The notes: generated by a model from the letters alone, not told the origin. 22,430 nucleotides of DNA from JAEYFP01 sp964579795 (GCA_964579795.1 CAZOHM010000040.1:1-22430); one strand, 5' to 3'; positions 8,250 to 16,318 are shown, counted from the first letter of the stretch. Numbers and translations: made by a program.

Positions 8250-8974
8250 ACTGTCTCTCCATCTGTTACTGTCTTTAACAGTCTGTCAACATCCTGAAAC
8301 TCATCTATATGCTCCTGTATCCATGCTTCATCTTTATTCCACCATTGCAGTTTTAATAATCCATGAATCTGTTCATCAGAAAAACGCATTTTAAGCTTCT
8401 TTGCCGGAACACCGGCGTATACTGCATATGGCTCAATATCTTTCAGTACAAGTGCACCTGCTCCGATAACTGCACCATCTCCAATCGTCACACCTTCTAA
8501 AATACTTACACCATTTCCAATCCATACATCATTACCGATTGAGATTTGTATGTTTTGTTTCCTGTCGATATATGTTTCCTCTTCAAAGGAATCTTTTTTT
8601 GCATAGCTGTACCCAAGTGCCGCACCGGTAGAATAAAATGCCGGATGCATTGCAGCAAGCTTACCAACAGGATGCTTTCCAAGTAAACAGGATAAATCTG
8701 TTCCTATAGATGTATATTTTCCAATTATGGTATTCGACAGATTACCTCTGTCATTAATATAGGAACCAAATCCAATATTTACATGCGACAGCTGAACATT
8801 CTTTCCAATGTAGTTTTTTCCACAAAGAACAGAACCCTTATTTAAATAAGACTTCTGTTTCATAATACTATGTGTTCTTTTTTCAATTGTAATTCTGATA
8901 AAAGGATAAATGAGGCATCGATAGATTCCCGAACCGATTTCTTCCAGTTTTCTTCGTAACATTACAGTCTGCAT
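8246..8974 (-). CDS. Hexapeptide-repeat (left-handed beta-helix) acyltransferase
   Basis: This 242-residue enzyme is expected to acetylate a sugar, using acetyl-CoA. Hexapeptide turns run through IGKNVQLSHVNIGFGSYIND (about 57-76) and TIIGKYTSIGTDL (about 82-94). After a loop with GKHPVGKLAAMHP they resume in ISIGNDVWIGNGVSILEGV and TIGDGAVIGAGALVLKDI (about 145-183), ending in the common YAGVPAKKL. The long inserted loop holding histidines matches the CatB/WcaF-like xenobiotic or polysaccharide O-acetyltransferase layout. It is the first gene of the left-hand operon. The ATG at 8974 has AAAGG only four bases upstream; Met5 (8962) is a possible alternative. Whether it makes an O- or N-acetyl group is open, though the nearby aminotransferase makes N-acylation of an amino sugar possible. 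Confidence 0.85.
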   Translation of the reverse strand: MQTVMLRRKLEEIGSGIYRCLIYPFIRITIEKRTHSIMKQKSYLNKGSVLCGKNYIGKNVQLSHVNIGFGSYINDRGNLSNTIIGKYTSIGTDLSCLLGKHPVGKLAAMHPAFYSTGAALGYSYAKKDSFEEETYIDRKQNIQISIGNDVWIGNGVSILEGVTIGDGAVIGAGALVLKDIEPYAVYAGVPAKKLKMRFSDEQIHGLLKLQWWNKDEAWIQEHIDEFQDVDRLLKTVTDGETV

Positions 8975-8996
8975 CTCGCCTTTACTATTGATTATG

Positions 8997-9026
8997 TTTA
9001 CATTATCCCATTAAGTATAGTATACT
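8997..9026 (+). promoter_or_regulatory. Predicted promoter of the plus-strand GT4 gene
   Basis: TTTACA (8997-9002) and TATACT (9021-9026) are spaced by 18 bases, 46 bases before the GT4 start. A strong ribosome site AAGGAG follows eight bases before ATG. The -10 lies in the right half of an inverted repeat shared with the divergent promoter. Confidence 0.5.
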
Positions 9027-9027
9027 T
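9013..9027. repeat. Perfect inverted repeat joining two divergent -10 elements
   Basis: AAGTATA and TATACTT are perfect reverse complements separated by one G (9020). The right arm contains TATACT in the plus direction and the left arm contains TATACT in the minus direction. It could be a regulator's operator or simply two back-to-back -10 boxes. Confidence 0.6.
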
Positions 9028-9042
9028 TGGGAAAAAGCACAA
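9014..9042 (-). promoter_or_regulatory. Predicted promoter of the seven-gene glycan operon
   Basis: On the minus strand TTGTGC (complement of 9037-9042) and TATACT (complement of 9014-9019) are 17 bases apart, about 40 bases before the acyltransferase start at 8974. This is the only promoter-like site I found ahead of the block 8974-149, whose genes are otherwise closely packed. Confidence 0.45.
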
Positions 9043-9071
9043 CAAAAAGCCATTGATAAGGAGTCCTTGCA

Positions 9072-10196
9072 ATGAAATTTGTGACACTGTTCCTAAAAAC
9101 TGAAAACGTGCATCTTCTAAAGGATGTCGGCATGATTCCATACCTGTTGTATAGAAATCATCATGTGGATGCCTCGATTGCTACTTACCAAAACAGTCCT
9201 TCCTATCCTTATCTTGACAAGGAGGTTCAGGGACTTAAATTAACATTCGTTCCGAAAACATGCTTTGGAAAAATTTTTGATGGCTTGCGTTATTTACATG
9301 CACATGCAAAAGACATAGATGTGCTCAACCTTTATCACCTGAATCTGTCCACATATTTTTTTGAGATCGCATACCGTGTATGGAATCGACATGGAAAGCT
9401 ATATCTGAAACTCGATATGAATATGATTGGACTTAAAACCTGTCTAAAAAAGAACCTTGTCGGTATTATTAAGCGTGCAAGCATTCGACGAGCAGATATT
9501 GTTTCTGTCGAAACTATACTGTTACAAAAAGAGCTTCAGGCACACTTTGGGAATAAGATTATTTATATTACAAATGGATGCTATATGCCAGAAAACTCCT
9601 TAGATAATTGTACAGACTGCTGTCAAAAGGAAAACACCTTATTGACTGTCGGAAATCTTGGTACACCGGAAAAAGCAACGGATACATTACTGGAGGCGTT
9701 TGCAGAAAGTGCTCACACACATGACTGGAACCTAAAGCTGATTGGCTCTATTGACAGCACGTTTCAGAGCTATCTTGATAATTTCTTTATCAGATATCCT
9801 GACTTAAAAAATCGGATATGTATTCTTGGAAGTATTAGAGATAAACAGCTGCTTATGAAAGAATATCAAAAAGCCAAAGTATTTACACTTCCATCACGAA
9901 GTGAAAGCTTTGGTATTGTACTTGTTGAAGCAGCAAGTCAAGGCTGCTATCTGATTACGACAGATATGGTTCCCGCCGGCTATGATGTCAACGGAAATGG
10001 TAGATTTGGTGTTGTCGTGCCAACAGACGATATACATGCTCTTTCCAATGCCTTCCAAACTGTATTTCACAGCACCGTCAACTGGAATGAACAAGCTGTA
10101 GAAATAGCTTCTTTTGCCAAAGGTGCTTTCTGTTGGGACACAATCATAGAGACACTTTATCACTCTATTGCTTCTTCTCCCATGGTGGAAGCGTAA
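9072..10196 (+). CDS. GT4-family (GT-B fold) glycosyltransferase
   Basis: This 374-residue retaining glycosyltransferase has two Rossmann-like halves. The C-terminal half shows the family signature: LLTVGNLGTPEKATDTLLEAF near 196, LKLIGSID, and the EX7E motif in SESFGIVLVEAA (about 277-288), which holds the donor nucleotide sugar. ILGSIRDKQLLMKEYQKAKVF precedes it in the usual place. The short cysteine cluster NCTDCCQK near 183 is in the interdomain linker and looks unusual but not functional. The start is ATG with AAGGAG eight bases upstream. It faces the acyltransferase operon divergently, and its last 32 bases overlap the convergent GT2 gene, an uncommon arrangement that hints at a gene added by rearrangement. 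Donor and acceptor are unknown. Confidence 0.82.
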   Translation: MKFVTLFLKTENVHLLKDVGMIPYLLYRNHHVDASIATYQNSPSYPYLDKEVQGLKLTFVPKTCFGKIFDGLRYLHAHAKDIDVLNLYHLNLSTYFFEIAYRVWNRHGKLYLKLDMNMIGLKTCLKKNLVGIIKRASIRRADIVSVETILLQKELQAHFGNKIIYITNGCYMPENSLDNCTDCCQKENTLLTVGNLGTPEKATDTLLEAFAESAHTHDWNLKLIGSIDSTFQSYLDNFFIRYPDLKNRICILGSIRDKQLLMKEYQKAKVFTLPSRSESFGIVLVEAASQGCYLITTDMVPAGYDVNGNGRFGVVVPTDDIHALSNAFQTVFHSTVNWNEQAVEIASFAKGAFCWDTIIETLYHSIASSPMVEA

Positions 10197-11025
10197 GCTC
10201 TGCCTTTTGTTTTCGTACGGTAAGCTGTACCGAGCGAATCATTTTCTTTGCAGATCCTGGGAAATAATCCATCACGAACTGCTTTAACTTCAGCTCATTA
10301 AGTTTTTTAACCAGCTGTTCATCATCCAGCTGATTGATGCCATGGCTTTTTCTGATTGCAATTGTTTCCAGATACGTATCATATAGCTTTACTGATGAAA
10401 CACCATCCTTTGAAACAATACAGACAATCGTATTCACATCCGTAAAAAAGAACCCCTTCTTCCAGACTGTCAGCAGAAAATCATAATCTGCCCCTATGCG
10501 CAGATCCGTTCGAAACGGAAAGCGAAGCAGCAATTCTTTGCGTGCAAATACCGACTGATGAGAAAATGGCATACGAGCCTCGATCTGATCAAATGCTTTT
10601 CTAAACATATAATATCTGTTGTATTCACACTCGACAGCATCTCCATACAGAATCGCCGAGCTAGCATAGTCTTTCTCTCCAAAGATTTCTTTCAACACAC
10701 CGGCACTGTAAAAGCTGTCTCCTGCATTCATGAAATTGATCCAGACTCCATGTGCATGCTGAACACCACGGTTCATAGCATCATAGATGCCACTGTCCTT
10801 TTCACGAAAATAATGCAGAGAAATCCCTTTCGCATGAAATCTTTCTAAATAAGAACTAATCAGCTTTTCTGTCCCATCCGTGGAATTTCCGTCCTGAATA
10901 ATATATTCAAAATTCATATAGCCCTGTGCAAGCACGGATTCAAATGTTTTAATCAATGATTTCCCGGGATTATAGCAAATTGTAATAACAGAAACTACCG
11001 GTCTCATATTTTCTTCTTCCTGCAT
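10165..11025 (-). CDS. GT2-family glycosyltransferase (WcaE-like)
   Basis: This 286-residue GT-A enzyme shows VSVITICYNPGKSLIKTFESVLAQ, YIIQDGNSTDGT (about 42-53), EKDSGIYDAMNRG (about 75-87) and the acidic motif FMNAGDSFY (about 97-105). The DSGIYDAMN-GD wording is that of the colanic-acid WcaE-like group, but the sugar cannot be predicted. The ATG at 11025 has AGGAGG seven bases upstream and is preferred; Met7 (11007) has only a purine-rich leader. Its 3' end overlaps the convergent GT4 gene by 32 bases. It is divergent from the next GT2 gene, and I see no clear minus-strand promoter in 11026-11132. Confidence 0.83.
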   Translation of the reverse strand: MQEEENMRPVVSVITICYNPGKSLIKTFESVLAQGYMNFEYIIQDGNSTDGTEKLISSYLERFHAKGISLHYFREKDSGIYDAMNRGVQHAHGVWINFMNAGDSFYSAGVLKEIFGEKDYASSAILYGDAVECEYNRYYMFRKAFDQIEARMPFSHQSVFARKELLLRFPFRTDLRIGADYDFLLTVWKKGFFFTDVNTIVCIVSKDGVSSVKLYDTYLETIAIRKSHGINQLDDEQLVKKLNELKLKQFVMDYFPGSAKKMIRSVQLTVRKQKAELTLPPWEKKQ

Positions 11026-11069
11026 TCCTTTTCCTCCTGCCTAAGCATTCAAACACATGATTTTCTTTC

Positions 11070-11098
11070 TTGTAAGGATTTCTCTTTTATGATAGAGT
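11070..11098 (+). promoter_or_regulatory. Possible promoter of the plus-strand GT2 gene
   Basis: TTGTAA (11070-11075) and TAGAGT (11093-11098) are 17 bases apart, 35 bases before the start codon. The rest of the 107-base divergent gap 11026-11132 is AT-rich with no repeat or terminator that I can see. Confidence 0.35.
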
Positions 11099-11132
11099 AA
11101 TTTTAGTTGTTTTGTATGAAAGGAGATAAGTC

Positions 11133-12023
11133 ATGGATATCTCAGCTGTAATGATTATCTTAAATTATAATGACGGAAAAACTGCTGCAGCACTTGCGGA
11201 TTCAATAAAAGAATATGCATGTCTGTCGCAGGTTATTGTCGTTGACAACTGCTCATTCGATGATTCCTATTCCTACATGAATCAGAAGTTTTCGAAATCA
11301 TCTGACGATTCTGTGTCATCCAAAATAACAGTCCTTCGTACACCCGAAAACAAAGGCTATGCTACAGGTAATAATTATGGCATCCGCTATGCAATTACAC
11401 ACTTTGCACCGGATTACATTTTTGTAGCAAATCCTGATATTAAAGTAGAAGAGCAAGCCTTACAATCCATTCTTACTGCAATGCAGCAAAATCCTGCCTA
11501 TGGCGTTATGAGCTGTCTTGTCAACCAGGGCTATAATGTCTGGAATCTTCCGGGCTTTGCAGGGGTGCTGGAAAGCCTGTTTCTTATATGGTTCAATCTA
11601 GACAAACGCTGTATCAAGAAAAAGCTGGCTTCCTCTTCGCATTCTCTTGAGACTGTCGGCGTAGTAGAAGGTTCTTTTTTTTGTATCAGCAGTTCTGCAT
11701 ATCAGGCTGTAAATGGTCTTGATGAGCGCACCTTTCTTTATTCTGAGGAGATCATTCTCTCTAAACGTTTGCAAAAAGCAAAGCTTTCAGTCGGTGTACT
11801 GACAAAAGTCCACTATGACCATTTTCACTCTGTCAGTATTAAGAAAGAATATCATTCTTCAAAAGCAAAAGCTTTTCATCATTTCTATCAAAGCTTCAAA
11901 ATATACAACAAACATTATCTGCATACATCTGTACTACAGGATAGTATGTTTGCTGTCGCTTACGCACTGGCTTATCTGGAACGCATTCTGTACGATTTCA
12001 TCATGCTTTTGAAACGTCATTAA
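11133..12023 (+). CDS. GT2-family glycosyltransferase (rhamnosyltransferase-like)
   Basis: This 296-residue enzyme shows ISAVMIILNYNDGKTAAALADSI, VIVVDNCSFDDSY (about 34-46), TPENKGYATGNNYGIRYA (about 70-87) and ANPDIKVEEQAL (about 105-116). The NKGYAxGNNxGI and NPD motifs are characteristic of WbbL/RfbF-like GT2 proteins, often annotated as rhamnosyltransferases, though donors vary. VVEGSFFCISSSAYQAVNGLDE follows as expected. The C-terminal 20 residues are hydrophobic and may touch the membrane. ATG start with AAAGGAG seven bases upstream. It is a single plus-strand gene flanked by minus-strand glycosyltransferases, with only 13 bases between its stop and the convergent GT4 stop and no terminator seen there. 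Confidence 0.83.
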   Translation: MDISAVMIILNYNDGKTAAALADSIKEYACLSQVIVVDNCSFDDSYSYMNQKFSKSSDDSVSSKITVLRTPENKGYATGNNYGIRYAITHFAPDYIFVANPDIKVEEQALQSILTAMQQNPAYGVMSCLVNQGYNVWNLPGFAGVLESLFLIWFNLDKRCIKKKLASSSHSLETVGVVEGSFFCISSSAYQAVNGLDERTFLYSEEIILSKRLQKAKLSVGVLTKVHYDHFHSVSIKKEYHSSKAKAFHHFYQSFKIYNKHYLHTSVLQDSMFAVAYALAYLERILYDFIMLLKRH

Positions 12024-12036
12024 TAATTCGCAATCA

Positions 12037-13164
12037 TTATAAAAATGTTTCCAGCGTTTCACGCATCCGATCCCACGAAAATTTATATTCATTATCCCGG
12101 ATATTTTTCTCATACTCCTGGGCTTTTTTCTCCTCAAAAAAGTATGTAATTCCATCTGCAAGCTGATTCGGATTTTGAGGTTCCACAATAATTCCTGTTC
12201 TGTCGTCCTCGACAACCTCTGGCAGACCACCGACATTTGTCACTATAACAGGCTTATGAAATCCATATGCGATCTGTACAATTCCGCTCTGTGTTGCTGA
12301 CTCATACGGAAGTACGACAAGGTCGCTCGATGCAAAGTATTTTTCCACTTCCCGATCAGGCACATAGCCATCTACAATCGTAACCTGCTCTTCAATACCA
12401 TTATCCATAATCTGCGTCAAATACTGCTCCTTGTTTCCATCGAAATCTCCTACCACATAAAGCCTTATCTCCTGCTGTCCTCTTTCCTTTAACAGCTTCA
12501 TAGCCTCCAGCAAATGTGATAATCCCTTATACTCCCTGACATACCCAAAAAACAACAGCAATTTCTCATCTGATGAAATCTGTAGCTGCTCTCTGGCCTC
12601 TTTTCTGTCCATTTTTTTAAATTGAAAAGCAGAATATGTCGGGTGTACCTGTATACGATATTCCGCATCTGCTTTAATTGACAAAAGCTCTTCTGCTTCT
12701 GTTCGAGAATGCAGAACAAACCCATCGCCCCTCTTTAATACAAGCCTTGTCAGTTTTTTGTCCATAATAAAACGTTCATGTGGAAATACATTATGACATA
12801 CAAATATAATCCGGCTATGCTTCAGCACCTTTGCAAGCAGATAATAGCAGGGTGCAAAATACGGATGCCACCACTGAATAATCACAAGTGCCGGCTTTTC
12901 CTTCTTGATTTTTTGCGCAACTAACAGAATATTGAACGGATTTGCTGTGTTAATCAAAAACTGCGCATCATCCACTTTAAATGTATCATTTGAAAAATCC
13001 TTTTGTTCACGTTTCAAAAGGATTTTCGGGTATTGCATTTTATAGGAAATCATCCATGTATCATATTTTTCGGAAAGTGTCCTGTACAACAGCCCCGTAT
13101 AGTGAGAAATTCCACCTTTATATGGATAAACAGGACCAATCAGTACCAGCTTTTCATTTCTCAT
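12037..13164 (-). CDS. GT4-family (GT-B fold) glycosyltransferase
   Basis: With the start proposed here the protein has 375 residues and begins MRNEKLVLIGPVYPYKGGISHYT, the donor-side glycine loop of GT4 enzymes. LLFFGYVREYKGLSHLLEA starts the second domain. VDGYVPDREVEKYFASSDLVVLPYESATQSGIVQIAYGFHKPVI carries the phosphate-binding region. Here the first Glu of the EX7E motif is in the YESATQSG segment and the second is replaced, as in several GT4 subgroups. I chose ATG 13164 rather than the TTG at 13203 because GAGAGG lies six bases before it and the family start pattern begins there; the longer form would add 13 lysine/arginine-rich residues without a ribosome site. It overlaps the preceding gene by 11 bases, so it is likely translated with it. 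Confidence 0.83.
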   Translation of the reverse strand: MRNEKLVLIGPVYPYKGGISHYTGLLYRTLSEKYDTWMISYKMQYPKILLKREQKDFSNDTFKVDDAQFLINTANPFNILLVAQKIKKEKPALVIIQWWHPYFAPCYYLLAKVLKHSRIIFVCHNVFPHERFIMDKKLTRLVLKRGDGFVLHSRTEAEELLSIKADAEYRIQVHPTYSAFQFKKMDRKEAREQLQISSDEKLLLFFGYVREYKGLSHLLEAMKLLKERGQQEIRLYVVGDFDGNKEQYLTQIMDNGIEEQVTIVDGYVPDREVEKYFASSDLVVLPYESATQSGIVQIAYGFHKPVIVTNVGGLPEVVEDDRTGIIVEPQNPNQLADGITYFFEEKKAQEYEKNIRDNEYKFSWDRMRETLETFL

Positions 13165-14128
13165 TCTTTTCCTCTCGCTCACGCTCTTCTTCTTTGTAAT
13201 CAAGACGACGGATTCTATATTGAATATCCTCTAAAAGCTTTCTGTTATTTGCGATTACATCTGCCTGCAAACCAACAATAAATGTCATAAATCCAAGAAG
13301 CATCAGCGTACTGGCAAAAATAAGTGATTGGGTATGACCATTTCCTGCTCCGCTAAAATAAAAAACAAGAAACCGTATGCCTATACCAAGTCCGCAAACA
13401 AAAGGAATACAGCCAAGCACACTGAAAAATGTCAATGGGCGATACATCATATAGGCTCTCACAATTGTCAGCATCGACCGCTTCACATATCCATACATGC
13501 TATGAAAAAGTCTCGATTTACGAAGCTCTCCATTCGTACGAATTGGTACAGAAGTAATTGCCATACTTGTCCTGCCGGCCTGAACAATTGTCTCCAATGT
13601 ATAGGTATAATTATTCATTACATTCATATGCATGGCTGCATCTCTGGAAAAAGCCCGAAATCCACTTGGTGCATCCGGAATATCTGTTTTGGATGCCTTT
13701 CTTACTACAAAGCTTCCAAGATGCTGCAGTCGTTTTTTTAGAGGAGAAAAATGCTTTGTTTCGTCAATCGGACGCTCTCCAACAACAATATCTGCCTTTT
13801 TCTCAAGTATGGGACGAACAAGTTTTTCAATATCTTCACCACAGTATTGGTTATCTGCATCTGTGTTAACAATAATATCTGCACCATTTCTCAGACAGGC
13901 ATCAATTCCGGCCATAAAGCCTTTTGCTAAACCTTTATTCTTAGTAAAGTTGACAACATAATTAACGCCCCAGTTTTTCGCCACTTCTACAGTATTGTCA
14001 ACACTTCCGTCATTAATAATCAAATACTCAATTGTATCAATTCCTTCTATATGCTTTGGCAGATCATTCAATGCTATTTCCAATGTCTCTGCCTCATTTA
14101 GACAGGGAATCTGTATAATCAGCTTCAT
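13154..14128 (-). CDS. Membrane-anchored GT2 (dolichol-phosphate mannose synthase-like)
   Basis: This 324-residue protein has an N-terminal DPMS-like GT-A domain: LIIQIPCLNEAETLEIAL, IINDGSVDNT (about 37-46), KNKGLAKGFMAGID and VNTDADNQY (about 87-95), where Asp90-Ala-Asp92 binds the metal. APSGFRAFSRDA follows near 162. Two hydrophobic segments, about 228-253 and 265-290, end the protein before a highly charged tail (KEEEREREEKNEK). Such enzymes usually transfer a hexose to a polyprenyl phosphate at the cytoplasmic face. ATG start with AAGGAG six bases upstream, 10 bases after the stop of the other DPMS-like gene. Two such enzymes in tandem suggest two different lipid-linked sugars, or one charging enzyme and one modifying enzyme. 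Confidence 0.85.
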   Translation of the reverse strand: MKLIIQIPCLNEAETLEIALNDLPKHIEGIDTIEYLIINDGSVDNTVEVAKNWGVNYVVNFTKNKGLAKGFMAGIDACLRNGADIIVNTDADNQYCGEDIEKLVRPILEKKADIVVGERPIDETKHFSPLKKRLQHLGSFVVRKASKTDIPDAPSGFRAFSRDAAMHMNVMNNYTYTLETIVQAGRTSMAITSVPIRTNGELRKSRLFHSMYGYVKRSMLTIVRAYMMYRPLTFFSVLGCIPFVCGLGIGIRFLVFYFSGAGNGHTQSLIFASTLMLLGFMTFIVGLQADVIANNRKLLEDIQYRIRRLDYKEEEREREEKNEK

Positions 14129-14138
14129 AGTCTACTCC

Positions 14139-15077
14139 TTATTTTTCTTCCTTTGCTATATAAATCGGACGATGCTTTGTCTCCAAATATGTCTTTGACA
14201 AATACTGTCCTACTATCCCAATACTAAACAGCTGGATTCCGCCAATAAAAACGATAATGCATACCATGGATGGCCAGCCACTTGTCGGATCTCCATTAAT
14301 CAGTGTCCGGCAGATAATAAATACAATCATACAGAATGCAAAAAATGTAAACAGGAATCCGAGCATTCCCGCTAAAGCAAGCGGAGCTGTGGAAAATGCA
14401 ATAATACCTTCGATGGAATACAGGAACAATTTCCAAAAAGACCATTTTGTTTCGCCTGCTACACGCTCTACATTCTCAAATGCAATCCATTTTGTTTCAA
14501 AACCAACCCAGCCATAGATTCCCTTTGTAAAACGGTTATATTCACCCATTGATAAAATGGCATCTACTACCTGTCTTGACATGATTCTGTAATCACGTGC
14601 GCCATCAACAATTTCAGTCTTGGACAATCTGTTAATCAGTCTGTAAAAGCATCTTGCAAAGAAAGAACGAATTGGAGGCTCTCCCTTTCTTGTTACACGT
14701 CTTGTTGCCGCCGAATCAAATCCTTCTTTTGTAACCGCTTCATACATCTGTGGTAAAAGACTTGGCGGATCCTGCAAATCTGCATCCATGATTACGGCAT
14801 AATCGCCGTTGGATTTTTTAAGACCGGCATAAATCGCTGCTTCCTTTCCAAAATTTCTCGAAAAAGAAATATAGTGCACACTTGTATCCTGCGCGCTTAA
14901 AGCTTTCACGCATTCAAGTGTATTGTCTTTGGAGCCGTCATCTATAAAAAGCAGCTCAAACTCTGTATCCGGATACTTTTCTGCAAACTCCTTTTTTGTT
15001 TTCTCCATTTCAGTATAAAAAAATGGAATTGCCTGCTCTTCATTGTAACAAGGCACGATTACACTCAATAATTTCAT
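14139..15077 (-). CDS. GtrB/CsbB-type polyprenyl-phosphate glycosyltransferase
   Basis: This 312-residue GT2 enzyme shows LLSVIVPCYNEEQAIPFF, FIDDGSKDNTLE (about 44-55), FSRNFGKEAAIYAGL (about 72-86), MDADLQDPP (97-105) and GARDYRIMSRQVVDAI, the standard motif series of bactoprenol glucosyltransferases. Two strong membrane helices (about 225-262 as a long hydrophobic stretch, and 272-294) close it. It probably loads undecaprenyl phosphate with one sugar, which a GT-C enzyme then uses outside the cell; no GT-C gene is in the window. ATG start with AAGGAAG seven bases upstream. The start overlaps the trhP stop by four bases (ATGA), so it is translationally tied to the housekeeping operon. Confidence 0.88.
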   Translation of the reverse strand: MKLLSVIVPCYNEEQAIPFFYTEMEKTKKEFAEKYPDTEFELLFIDDGSKDNTLECVKALSAQDTSVHYISFSRNFGKEAAIYAGLKKSNGDYAVIMDADLQDPPSLLPQMYEAVTKEGFDSAATRRVTRKGEPPIRSFFARCFYRLINRLSKTEIVDGARDYRIMSRQVVDAILSMGEYNRFTKGIYGWVGFETKWIAFENVERVAGETKWSFWKLFLYSIEGIIAFSTAPLALAGMLGFLFTFFAFCMIVFIICRTLINGDPTSGWPSMVCIIVFIGGIQLFSIGIVGQYLSKTYLETKHRPIYIAKEEK

Positions 15078-16318
15078 TCTGTTTCTTCCTTTTTTCTCAG
15101 TATGTCATATCGGGTAACATAATCTGTAGAAAGCTTCACATGAATTATCTGCTTCGGATGAGGTGCGCTTTCCTGTTCTGTGCCTTCTTCATTTATAATC
15201 GAAAGCACCTTTGCATCAATATTCGTTCCATCAGGTTTCATGACTTCAATCTGCTCTCCAACAGAAAATTTGTTTCTCTGCTCGATGGTTACAAGTCCTT
15301 GTGAATCCTTCTCTCCTACAATTCCCAAATATACATATTCTTTTACATATGTATTATTATCGTAAATCTGTGTTGTCTCATCAGGCTTTCCAAAATAGAA
15401 ACCAGTTGTGAACTGTCTATAAGTACACTTTGAGATTTCCTGCTGATACCATGCCATATTGGCACGATATTTTTCCTCTGATTCAAAATAGTCATCAATT
15501 GCTCTGCGGTATGTGCGTGCAACCGTTGCAACATAGAGAGCAGTTTTCATACGGCCTTCTATCTTAAAGCTGTCAATACCGGCATCAATCATCTCTGGCA
15601 GATGCTCAATCATGCATAAATCCTTAGAATTGAATATATAGGTTCCTCTGTCATTCTCATAAACCGGCAAGTATTCTCCCGGCCGTTTTTCCTCAACTAC
15701 CGCATATTTCCATCTGCACGGATGTGTACATGCACCTTGATTCGCATCACGACCTGTAAAATAATTGCTGAGCAGGCAGCGACCGGAGTAGGAAATACAC
15801 ATTGCCCCGTGAATAAAGCTTTCTATTTCCATTCCATTCGGAATACGCTCTTTGATTTCCTTAATTTCAGAAAGAGAAAGCTCTCTAGCAGAAACCACTC
15901 GTTTTGCACCCTGCTTCCACCAGAATTCATAGGTCATATAATTTGTATTATTCGCCTGTGTACTAATATGAATATCAATCTTTGGACAAATTTCCTTGGC
16001 AAGCATAAACATTCCGGGATCCGATATGATTAATGCATCCGGGTTCATATCCTTTAATTCAGAAAAATACTCTCTGGCGCCTGCAAGATCACCATTGTGT
16101 GCCAGAATATTTGCCGTTACATGTACTCTGACACCATGAGCATGCGCAAACTCAATTCCAGTTTTCATATCCGCCTTGGAAAAGTTTTTTGCCTTTGCAC
16201 GAAGTCCAAATGCTTCTCCTCCAATATACACAGCATCTGCGCCAAATATCACTGCTGTCATCAGTACTTCCAGACTACTTGCAGGAATAAGTAGCTCAGG
16301 CTTTTTTCTATTATTCAT
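15074..16318 (-). CDS. trhP: U32-family tRNA uridine hydroxylase (TrhP/YegQ-like)
   Basis: This 414-residue protein (from the start chosen here) belongs to the U32 'peptidase' family, whose members act in prephenate-dependent hydroxylation of tRNA U34 to 5-hydroxyuridine. ELLIPASSLEVLMTAVIFGADAVYIGG opens the barrel. HISTQANNTNYMTYEFWWKQGAKRVVSARELS is the core. Cysteines in GAMCISYSGRCLLSNYFTGRDANQGACTHPCRW are the likely iron-sulfur ligands. The ATG at 16318 has AAGGTGG seven bases upstream; the GTG at 16339 lacks one. It overlaps trmR by eight bases. The pairing with trmR mirrors yrrM-yrrN-yrrO of Bacillus subtilis and supports the tRNA role over protease activity. B. subtilis has two copies in tandem; here there is one. 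Confidence 0.85.
   Translation of the reverse strand: MNNRKKPELLIPASSLEVLMTAVIFGADAVYIGGEAFGLRAKAKNFSKADMKTGIEFAHAHGVRVHVTANILAHNGDLAGAREYFSELKDMNPDALIISDPGMFMLAKEICPKIDIHISTQANNTNYMTYEFWWKQGAKRVVSARELSLSEIKEIKERIPNGMEIESFIHGAMCISYSGRCLLSNYFTGRDANQGACTHPCRWKYAVVEEKRPGEYLPVYENDRGTYIFNSKDLCMIEHLPEMIDAGIDSFKIEGRMKTALYVATVARTYRRAIDDYFESEEKYRANMAWYQQEISKCTYRQFTTGFYFGKPDETTQIYDNNTYVKEYVYLGIVGEKDSQGLVTIEQRNKFSVGEQIEVMKPDGTNIDAKVLSIINEEGTEQESAPHPKQIIHVKLSTDYVTRYDILRKKEETE

Noticed and set aside
9587..9620. Cysteine cluster (NCTDCCQK) in the GT4 protein as a metal site
   Set aside because: It lies in a variable interdomain linker, spacing does not match a known motif, and no similar cluster accompanies it.
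9072..12023. Invertible (phase-variable) segment around the plus-strand glycosyltransferases
   Set aside because: Strand switches suggested it, but I found no long inverted repeats at the junctions and no recombinase gene in the window.
13328..13741. 137-codon plus-strand open frame inside the DPMS-like gene
   Set aside because: It is antisense to a clear GT2 gene, and its translation shows no domain.
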